Shown here one piece after another: positions 1-5,673 of a DNA stretch of 7,816 nucleotides. Under the pieces are notes generated by a model that saw nothing but the letters and a program-made list of their open reading frames with translations, was not told the origin of the DNA and searched no databases. A program made the translations under genes and the position numbers. Origin of the DNA: Desulfonatronaceae bacterium UBA663. GTDB lineage: Bacteria > Desulfobacterota > Desulfovibrionia > Desulfovibrionales > Desulfonatronaceae. The stretch spans positions 15,151 to 22,966 of the forward strand of contig DBNV01000058.1 in NCBI GenBank assembly GCA_002299865.1, read 5' to 3'. Within the stretch, counting starts at the first letter, position 1, and the number at the start of each line of letters is the position of its first letter.

Positions 1-1371
1 CAGGGCCGCGACGATCTTGAGTTAACCAATTTCGCCGCCTATCTGGCCCAGAACCCGCCCAGCAGGCAGGTCTTCCTGCATGAACCCTCTTCTTGGAGTT
101 GCGTTCACGGCGTGGAGCGTTGGCGCGCGGATTGCGGCTGCACCGACGGCGGGCATCCGGGCTGGAACCAGCGCTGGCGCGTCCCCTTACGTCAGGCCTT
201 GGAGTCCACCAAATCCAGAATTGACGCGCACTTTTTCGCCGTGGGCGGACGCTACTTCAAGAATGCCCGCGCGACCCTTCTGGATTATGGCCGGCTGCTG
301 GCCGAGGGCGTGAAAATTCAGGATTTCGCTGCTGAACATTGCCTGCCCGGCCTACCCCCAAAAGCCCGACGACAAGGCTTCGACCTTCTGGCCATGCAGG
401 AGTGGGCCATGTGTTCTCTGGCCAGTTGCGCCTGGTTTTTCGATGAGATCAGCCGCGTGGAACCTCTTCGAGCTATGGTCTATGCCTTGCGGGCCATGGA
501 ACTGGCCAAGGCCACGGGAGCTTCGGATTTTGTCCCGGATTTCCTGCGCATCATGGCCAGGGCCGAGTCCAACCTGCCGGACAAGGGCAGCGGATTGGAC
601 CTTTGGCACAGTCATGTCCTGCCCAGGAGCATGAACCTTGGGTCCTGGGTCATGCTGGCCCTGTTGCTGCTCAAGGCCCAGGGACGACTGGAGCAGGGGC
701 GGGAGCTCTTTATCTCCTGGCCGGGATTGCACATGACGATCATCATAGAGAACAACACGGCACCTGAGCGGTCCGGGAAAGGTTTTCTTAACTATCCGAA
801 GGATCCGGGTCACGGCGAGAAGGGGTCCTTCACTTGGGAATGGCGGGAGGCAGAGCTAAACCGGCCGTGGTCGGACATGGTTCGGGTCCGTTTGCTTGCC
901 CAGGAAGGACCGGGCGGCTCGGAAGTCGTCTTTTCCGCCCAGGACCTGGCCTGGGATAGAAAGGAATGGATCGTTCTGGCCTGGCTTGAACGACAGGCCG
1001 ACCAATGGTGGGAAAACCAGAAGGAATTCGGGACCAGGGCTCTGGGGCATTTTTTGCGCTGGCAGGAGGACCAACACGGCCAGAACCTTGAGGCCGTGTG
1101 GCGGGCTCATTTGCCCGGACTGGCCTGGGCCTTTGTCCTGGATGAGCAGCCATTGCAGGCTCCCTCGGAGTTCTTAGGCTTTTTGCGCAAGCACTGGCAA
1201 TCATGCGCCATATTTGACGCCAGACTCAACGCACATATCCTGACGCTGCTGGACCGTTCGGAATGGCGTACCCTGTCCGGCGTCATGGACCGCATTCGCA
1301 TCCTCGGTGTAGCTATTAACCTGTGGGCCGTGGAAAATCGGCTCTGGGAAATGGGGCTAAAGCGGCCTTGA
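1..1371 (+). CDS. GH57-associated DUF3536 protein, C-terminal part (5' end outside window)
   Basis: The frame is open from base 1 to a TGA at 1369-1371, giving 456 visible residues. A GTG at 112 could be mistaken for a start, but the frame upstream of it is coding and in the same family: the residues run SSWSCVHGVERW, then RADCGCTDGGHPGWNQRWR. I recognise this Cys/Trp-rich block as the hallmark of the DUF3536 domain, so the true start lies left of the window. In this family an N-terminal glycoside hydrolase 57 module (alpha-amylase or alpha-mannosidase-like, cytoplasmic alpha-glucan chemistry) precedes DUF3536, and full proteins are roughly 800 residues. The catalytic module is not visible, so activity cannot be judged. 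The remainder is mostly helical and rich in Trp and Leu, with no signal peptide or clear membrane segment in the visible part. It stands alone on the plus strand, convergent with the nuclease gene, and is followed by hairpins that could end its transcript. Family call is fairly sure; substrate unknown. Confidence 0.82.
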   Translation, partial: QGRDDLELTNFAAYLAQNPPSRQVFLHEPSSWSCVHGVERWRADCGCTDGGHPGWNQRWRVPLRQALESTKSRIDAHFFAVGGRYFKNARATLLDYGRLLAEGVKIQDFAAEHCLPGLPPKARRQGFDLLAMQEWAMCSLASCAWFFDEISRVEPLRAMVYALRAMELAKATGASDFVPDFLRIMARAESNLPDKGSGLDLWHSHVLPRSMNLGSWVMLALLLLKAQGRLEQGRELFISWPGLHMTIIIENNTAPERSGKGFLNYPKDPGHGEKGSFTWEWREAELNRPWSDMVRVRLLAQEGPGGSEVVFSAQDLAWDRKEWIVLAWLERQADQWWENQKEFGTRALGHFLRWQEDQHGQNLEAVWRAHLPGLAWAFVLDEQPLQAPSEFLGFLRKHWQSCAIFDARLNAHILTLLDRSEWRTLSGVMDRIRILGVAINLWAVENRLWEMGLKRP

Positions 1372-1457
1372 AGGGTCTGCACTCTGGAGAGCAAGCTCTG
1401 GTTTTGTGAGTGAACAACACCCTTAAAGCTTGCGGCTTCCTAAAGAACAAGCTGGTG

Positions 1458-1501
1458 GCTCCGGCATCTTGCCGGAGCATAAGCCGGCTGGAAGCCGGCT
1501 T
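1458..1501. repeat. Paired palindromic intergenic repeat (two 9-bp hairpins)
   Basis: Two perfect inverted repeats lie in the gap between the convergent genes. The first has arms GCTCCGGCA (1458-1466) and TGCCGGAGC (1470-1478) with a TCT loop. The second has arms AAGCCGGCT (1481-1489) and AGCCGGCTT (1493-1501) with a GGA loop. Only two bases separate them. Both stems are 9 bp with a 3-nt loop and share a CCGGC core. Read on the plus strand, the pair translates to APASCRSISRLEAGF. I recall similar strings (APASCR...RLEAG) in many spurious database proteins, which suggests a dispersed REP/PU-like element found in many genomes; that is recollection, not a search. The rest of the 137-bp gap (1372-1457) shows nothing I can call. 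Confidence 0.7.
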
Positions 1502-1510
1502 TACGTTTTT
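1481..1510 (+). terminator. Probable rho-independent terminator of the DUF3536 gene
   Basis: A 9-bp GC-rich stem with a GGA loop (1481-1501) is followed on the plus strand by TACGTTTTT. The U-tract is interrupted by ACG, so this is weaker than a textbook terminator, but it sits about 110 nt after the plus-strand stop codon. The T-run overlaps the stop codon of the convergent nuclease gene (TAA at 1511-1509, minus strand). In the minus direction the same hairpins follow that stop within 8 nt but lack a good T-run after the second stem, so termination of the rpoD operon here is possible but less supported. Confidence 0.55.
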
Positions 1511-2180
1511 ATCTGCGATCCGCCTTTGGCCAGGGCGAACTGGTCCGGGCCGGGACATAGCCCTCCAGGAAGGCTTGCTCCAGGGAGATGAACACCACTT
1601 TATTGCGCGGACTGATGCGCCGCGCGGAATGGCTTTGCGGATGGTGCAAGCGTTTGCTGCGGCGACTGCCCACCCAGCCGCCTGCGGGGGGAGGCAGGGA
1701 CAAGATGCGCGGCCAAAACCCCTTACGTGAGAAAATGGCCTGTTTCTGGGCCGCCAGCATTGCGTTTTGAAACCCCCGGTCCTGATGGGGGTGCGGATAA
1801 AAAAAGGCCAAGCCTTCCTCCACCAGGATCTTATTGGCCATGCGTCCGTCCGGCAGAAACACGGCTGCAAAAAGGCGACCGTAACGATCCGGCCCCTGAC
1901 CGTCCGTTTCCAGGCGCAAGGGCTTGCCCTGTACGAGACGGCGCAGATAATCCCGGGCCTCGCGGGCGAAATACTGATCCGGCGCGCCGTCCTTGCCCAT
2001 TTCCGGCGCGTCGATTCCCACCAGGCGCACCCTGCGCCCGTCCTGCAAATGCAGGACATCCCCATCCGGGATCCACTCCACGCGCACGTCTTGGGCCAAA
2101 AGCGGAGCAGCCCGGAACAGGCATAAAACGAGCAGGAGCAGCCCTAAGGCGGCCGGAATGCGGCTTTGCATGGGCGACAT
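1509..2180 (-). CDS. Secreted thermonuclease-like (SNase family) protein with degenerate C-terminal metal-binding-like domain
   Basis: This 223-residue protein starts with a signal peptide (hydrophobic residues 10-29, likely cut near LLA-QD at 29/30), so it should act outside the cytoplasm as a Ca2+-dependent phosphodiesterase on DNA/RNA. The staphylococcal nuclease fold spans about residues 32-155. Catalytic and calcium positions appear intact: D41 in DGD, R52 and D57 in RLVGIDAPE, E60, and R102 in DRYGR. After residue 168 comes GSRRSKRLHHP...ARRISPRN...GYVPARTSSPW, resembling the Ada-type metal-binding tail seen on some bacterial SNases, but the usual cysteine positions read S183 and S214. 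The only cysteine is C20 in the signal peptide; it is not a convincing lipobox (LVLC). The ATG at 2180 has AGGCGG (2190-2185) 4 nt upstream, a one-mismatch Shine-Dalgarno; an in-frame ATG at 2171 is a less likely alternative. It begins 8 nt after rpoD ends, so it is probably the last gene of that operon. Confidence 0.87.
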   Translation of the reverse strand: MSPMQSRIPAALGLLLLVLCLFRAAPLLAQDVRVEWIPDGDVLHLQDGRRVRLVGIDAPEMGKDGAPDQYFAREARDYLRRLVQGKPLRLETDGQGPDRYGRLFAAVFLPDGRMANKILVEEGLAFFYPHPHQDRGFQNAMLAAQKQAIFSRKGFWPRILSLPPPAGGWVGSRRSKRLHHPQSHSARRISPRNKVVFISLEQAFLEGYVPARTSSPWPKADRR

Positions 2181-2188
2181 TTCGCCGC

Positions 2189-3955
2189 CTAGCCGTCGTA
2201 GAATGACCGCAGCACCTGACTACGGCCGGGGTGACGCAGCTTGCGCAGGGCCTTGGCCTCAATCTGACGGATGCGTTCCCTGGTGACATTGAACAGTTTG
2301 CCCACCTCCTCCAGGGTATGATCCGAGGGTTCGCCGATGCCGAACCGCTTGCGCAGGACATGTTCCTCCCGAGGGGTCAGTTCCGAAAGGATCTGGGAGA
2401 TCTGTTCGGAGAGCTTGGCGTTGACCACTTCGTCCGCCGGGGCCAGGGCCTTCTTGTCCTCGATGAAATCGCCTAGACTGCTGTCTTCTTCCTCGCCGAT
2501 GGGCGTCTCCAGGGAAATGGGCTCCTTGGCGATTTTGAGGACCTTCTTGACCTTGTCCAGAGGATAGTCCATGCGCTCGGCGATTTCCTCAGGCGAGGGG
2601 TCGCGGCCCAGTTCCTGGACCAGGTAACGGGAGGTCCGGATCAGCTTGTTGATGGTTTCAATCATGTGCACCGGGATGCGGATGGTCCGGGCCTGATCAG
2701 CGATGGCCCTGGTGATGGCCTGCCTGATCCACCAGGTGGCGTAGGTGGAGAACTTATAGCCGCGTTGATATTCGAACTTGTCCACGGCCTTGATCAAACC
2801 GATATTTCCCTCCTGGATCAGGTCCAAGAACTGCAATCCGCGATTGGTATATTTCTTGGCGATGCTCACCACCAGGCGCAAGTTGGAGCGGATCAGCTCC
2901 TGCTTGGCCTGCTGGGCGGCCTGGTTGCCGCGCTTGGCCCGCCAGAGGACCTCTTCAAGATCCTGAACGTTATGGTTGCACCGTTCCCGAAGGCGTTCCA
3001 AGATCTCTATCTTTCCGGTCAGCATTTCCTTGAAGGAAAACAGCTCGTCCATGGTCATGCTCAGGGCGTCGGCAGCGGCCACCGGACTCATCTCCCGCTT
3101 GTCCAAAAGGTCGAAAACTGCCCTGATTTCCGTAAGATTCTTGCCCACGGACAGGATGTACGCGGAAATGTCGCGCTGGCAGTTGTGCATCTGCCGGACA
3201 TAATCCTCCACTGTCTCGAGGAGCCGGCTGATGAGGGTCTTTTCCAGCTTGATGTCTCGCAGGGAGGCCACCACCACCTCCTTGAAGGCCATGATCTCCT
3301 TTTGCAGCCCGAACACCCGACGGTCCAGGCGGGCGCACTGGTCCAGCTTCTGGTAGATCTTGCGCTTCTTCTTGAACACGGAATGGATCTCATCCAGCAA
3401 AAACAACACCCGCTGCCGCTGGTTCATCTGGTCTTCCGAAGGATCGTCCTCCTCGATGGTCTTGACCACGTCCTTGAGCTTGATCCGGCCCTGTTTGAGG
3501 TCCTCGCCGATCTGGGTCAGTTCCTCGATCACCACGGGCACCTCCACCAAGGCGAAGAGCACTTCCAGTTCCCCCACCTCGATCTTCTTGGCGATATGCA
3601 CCTCGCCTTCACGGTCCAGCAGGGGCACCGCGCCCATTTCCCGCAAGTACATGCGCACCGGGTCCGAGCCACGCGGCGCGTAGTCCGCCTCGTCGCCTTC
3701 GGTGAACTGGACCCCGACCTGCTCCGTGGGGGCCTCCTCCTCGATTTCTTCGGTCAGGATGCTCTTGGTCAGCTTGCCCGCGTCAATAATCGTGATATCC
3801 AACTGATCGAAAATATTGATGACTTCCTCGATCTGCTCCGGCTTGCTGATTTCCGAGGGCAGGGCCTTGTTCAACTCCTCGAAGGTTAAAAACCCTTTTT
3901 TCGTCCCCTCGGCGATCAAGGCCTTGATCTGCTGGATCTCTTTAATATTGCTCAT
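2189..3955 (-). CDS. rpoD: Primary RNA polymerase sigma factor RpoD (sigma-70)
   Basis: This 588-residue protein is a full-length group 1 sigma factor that directs RNA polymerase to housekeeping -10/-35 promoters. Region 1.1 is at about residues 1-65, followed by an acidic linker. Region 1.2 is at 96-128 (SDPVRMYLREMG). A long non-conserved region (about 130-335) is typical of proteobacterial RpoD. Region 2 (353-425) carries the core-binding and -10 motifs, including NLRLVVSIAKKYTNRG, DLIQEGNIGL and YKFSTYATWWIRQAI. Region 3 follows at about 434-505. Region 4 (523-580) has LTPREEHVLRKRFG and the helix-turn-helix ending VTRERIRQIEAKALRKLRHP. The presence of regions 1.1 and 1.2 and the canonical region 4 excludes the RpoS, RpoH and FliA types. 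Length is slightly below the 613 residues of E. coli RpoD. The ATG overlaps the dnaG stop (ATGA), and a strong AAGGAGG lies just upstream inside dnaG, indicating coupled but independently efficient translation. No internal promoter was identified. Confidence 0.98.
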   Translation of the reverse strand: MSNIKEIQQIKALIAEGTKKGFLTFEELNKALPSEISKPEQIEEVINIFDQLDITIIDAGKLTKSILTEEIEEEAPTEQVGVQFTEGDEADYAPRGSDPVRMYLREMGAVPLLDREGEVHIAKKIEVGELEVLFALVEVPVVIEELTQIGEDLKQGRIKLKDVVKTIEEDDPSEDQMNQRQRVLFLLDEIHSVFKKKRKIYQKLDQCARLDRRVFGLQKEIMAFKEVVVASLRDIKLEKTLISRLLETVEDYVRQMHNCQRDISAYILSVGKNLTEIRAVFDLLDKREMSPVAAADALSMTMDELFSFKEMLTGKIEILERLRERCNHNVQDLEEVLWRAKRGNQAAQQAKQELIRSNLRLVVSIAKKYTNRGLQFLDLIQEGNIGLIKAVDKFEYQRGYKFSTYATWWIRQAITRAIADQARTIRIPVHMIETINKLIRTSRYLVQELGRDPSPEEIAERMDYPLDKVKKVLKIAKEPISLETPIGEEEDSSLGDFIEDKKALAPADEVVNAKLSEQISQILSELTPREEHVLRKRFGIGEPSDHTLEEVGKLFNVTRERIRQIEAKALRKLRHPGRSQVLRSFYDG

Positions 3956-5673
3956 TCTGCCTCCTTGACGAGTTCTTGATAGGCCTTGAGAAGTTCGGCC
4001 ACGGACTGCGCATCCCCTTGGTCTTGGGCCAGGCGAATGGCCCGCAGCATTTCCTTTTGCCTGTCCTTTATTTGCCGTCTTTCCAAAAATATACGCACTT
4101 CGTCCCAGGCCGCAGTGTCGTGGTCAGCATCCGCCACGGGTTTGTCGGCCAGGGCTTGATAGAAAAAATGCTTTTCCTCGTCGGAAAAGCCTTGCAGGTC
4201 CTGCTCGGAGCCGAGCTTGGACACCTTTTCCCAAAATGCCTTGGCCCAGTCGCTCTCCAGGATCTGGAGCAGTTCATGGACCGCCAAGCGATCCCGGTAT
4301 TTCGGGTAACGCACGGCAAAGGCCAGGAGCTGACGGTCCTTGGCGGACAGGCCGGTGAAGCGGGCTTGCGCCGGCCTTTGCGGCCCAACGCCAGGACCAA
4401 AAAAAGCCGGACTCCCCGTCTTGCGGCCACGGCGCAGTTCCGTCTCGGACATGCCCAGGCCAGAGGCCAGGCGGGGCAGATAAAAGCCCCGCAAAGCCTC
4501 GTTGTCCACCGCGTCCAGAAAATGCCTCACCCAGTCAACGGTCTCCCTGGGCGCATAGTCCCGGCTGATGGTTTGCAAACAAAAATTCAAGCCCTCACGG
4601 GCCTGACCAATCATCCCGCGCAGCGTCTCCGGTCCCTGCTTGTGCAGCACGCTGTCCACGTCCTCGCCGTCAGGCAAAGTCACTACGGCGCACCGCAAGC
4701 CCTGGACCAGAAACATCTGGGCGGCTCGCACCGCAGCCTTGAGTCCGGCCTGGTCTCCGTCAAACACCAAGTCCACTCGGGAGCAAAACCCGGCCAAACG
4801 CTTAACCTGCTGCGCGGTCAGGGCCGTTCCCAGCACGCCCACGGACTGAGGAAAGCCGAATTGGTGCAGGGCGATGACGTCCAGATAGCCCTCGGTCAAT
4901 ACCGCACGCTTGTCGCGGACTATGGCCCGGCGCGCCTGGTGCAGCCCGTACAAATGTTCGCCCTTGATGTAGATGGGCGTCTCACTGCTGTTGATATATT
5001 TTGGTTCATCGCTGTCCATGGCCCGTCCGCCAAAGGCGATGATCCGTCCGGCCAAGTCGTGAATCGGAAACATGATCCGGTTTCGGAAGCGGTCGTACAC
5101 TCGGCCCCGTTCGTTTTGCACCAACAAACCGCAAGCAATGGCCTGCTCCCGGGCATAGCCCTTGGAGCGCAGATCTTCCTCCAGGCCATGCCAGTCCGGG
5201 CGACTCCAGCCGATACCGAACGCGGCAAGCATTTCTGCGCTGACACCACGCTTGCGCAGATATTTTCCGGGAGCCTCTGCCCGGGTTGATTCCAGGTTGC
5301 GCTGAAAGTGCTCGGCGCTTTGCGCGTACATCCGCAAAAAAATCTGGTGATCCTCAAGCTCCCGTTTCTTTCGGGGATCCATGGGCCCGAAGTCCAGTTC
5401 CACGCCGGTTTCTGCGGCCAGTTGGATCAGGGCCTGCTTGAAGTCCAGGCCGTTGATCCGGGCGTAGAAGTCAATCACGTCGCCCGAGGCCTGACATCCG
5501 AAGCAGTAGAAAAACCCTGGGCCGGGATGGACGTAAAACGAGGGCTTGGTTTCGTGATGGAACGGACACGGCGCTGTCCATCGCTCCCCGACGGGCCGCA
5601 GAGACACGTACCTATGCACCAGTTCGACGAAGTCAAGCCTGTCTTTGATTTTTCGGACATGTTGCGAGTTCAT
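3952..5673 (-). CDS. dnaG: DNA primase DnaG
   Basis: This 573-residue protein synthesises RNA primers at the replication fork in complex with the DnaB helicase. The N-terminal CHC2 zinc finger has ligands C36, H39, C57 and C60 (CPFHH...FYCFGC), used in template recognition. The catalytic core (about 110-350) includes the TOPRIM fold with acidic residues E261 and D265 (TEGYLD), D305 and D307 (DGDQAG), and D338 and D340 (DGEDVD). The C-terminal part (about 440-573) is a helical helicase-binding domain. Length is near the 581 residues of E. coli DnaG. Two positions differ from the E. coli protein as I recall it: DPD reads DVD, and NSPET reads NSSET; neither touches a metal-binding acid. The ATG overlaps the mutS2 stop by 4 nt (ATGA), with AAGGA 4 nt upstream. 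The stop overlaps the rpoD start the same way, implying a coupled mutS2-dnaG-rpoD transcript. Confidence 0.98.
   Translation of the reverse strand: MNSQHVRKIKDRLDFVELVHRYVSLRPVGERWTAPCPFHHETKPSFYVHPGPGFFYCFGCQASGDVIDFYARINGLDFKQALIQLAAETGVELDFGPMDPRKKRELEDHQIFLRMYAQSAEHFQRNLESTRAEAPGKYLRKRGVSAEMLAAFGIGWSRPDWHGLEEDLRSKGYAREQAIACGLLVQNERGRVYDRFRNRIMFPIHDLAGRIIAFGGRAMDSDEPKYINSSETPIYIKGEHLYGLHQARRAIVRDKRAVLTEGYLDVIALHQFGFPQSVGVLGTALTAQQVKRLAGFCSRVDLVFDGDQAGLKAAVRAAQMFLVQGLRCAVVTLPDGEDVDSVLHKQGPETLRGMIGQAREGLNFCLQTISRDYAPRETVDWVRHFLDAVDNEALRGFYLPRLASGLGMSETELRRGRKTGSPAFFGPGVGPQRPAQARFTGLSAKDRQLLAFAVRYPKYRDRLAVHELLQILESDWAKAFWEKVSKLGSEQDLQGFSDEEKHFFYQALADKPVADADHDTAAWDEVRIFLERRQIKDRQKEMLRAIRLAQDQGDAQSVAELLKAYQELVKEAE
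3960..3966 (-). promoter_or_regulatory. Strong ribosome binding site of rpoD, inside the dnaG 3' end
   Basis: On the minus strand AAGGAGG (3966-3960) is followed by CAGA and the ATG at 3955-3953. It is a full-consensus Shine-Dalgarno lying within the last codons of dnaG, and it fixes the rpoD start. By comparison dnaG has a weaker AAGGA (5682-5678) and the nuclease only AGGCGG (2190-2185). This suggests rpoD is translated most efficiently of the cluster, as expected for an abundant sigma factor compared with scarce primase; that ranking is inference. Confidence 0.8.

Noticed and set aside
112..114. GTG as start of the plus-strand gene
   Set aside because: The frame is open to base 1 and the upstream residues (SSWSCVHG) belong to the same conserved block, so this is an internal valine.
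1427..1453. AGCTTG...CAAGCT inverted repeat in the intergenic gap
   Set aside because: Only 6 bp with a 15-nt loop and no T-run, which is within chance expectation.
1410..1730. 106-residue plus-strand frame spanning the hairpins and the 3' end of the nuclease gene
   Set aside because: Its recognisable part is just the translated palindromic repeat, and the rest is antisense to the nuclease, so it is very likely spurious.
2118..2129. Possible lipoprotein box (LVLC) in the nuclease signal sequence
   Set aside because: Position -1 is Leu where Gly, Ala or Ser is needed, and a better signal peptidase I site follows at LLA-QD.
2666..3889. 407-codon open frame on the plus strand opposite rpoD
   Set aside because: It mirrors the rpoD coding frame. 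Its translation is rich in Leu, His, Gln, Gly and Asp with no recognisable domain, as expected for the antisense of a GC-rich, codon-biased gene.
3976..5289. 437-codon open frame on the plus strand opposite dnaG
   Set aside because: Antisense shadow of dnaG: no family resemblance, no convincing ribosome binding site, and the minus-strand frame is unambiguously primase.
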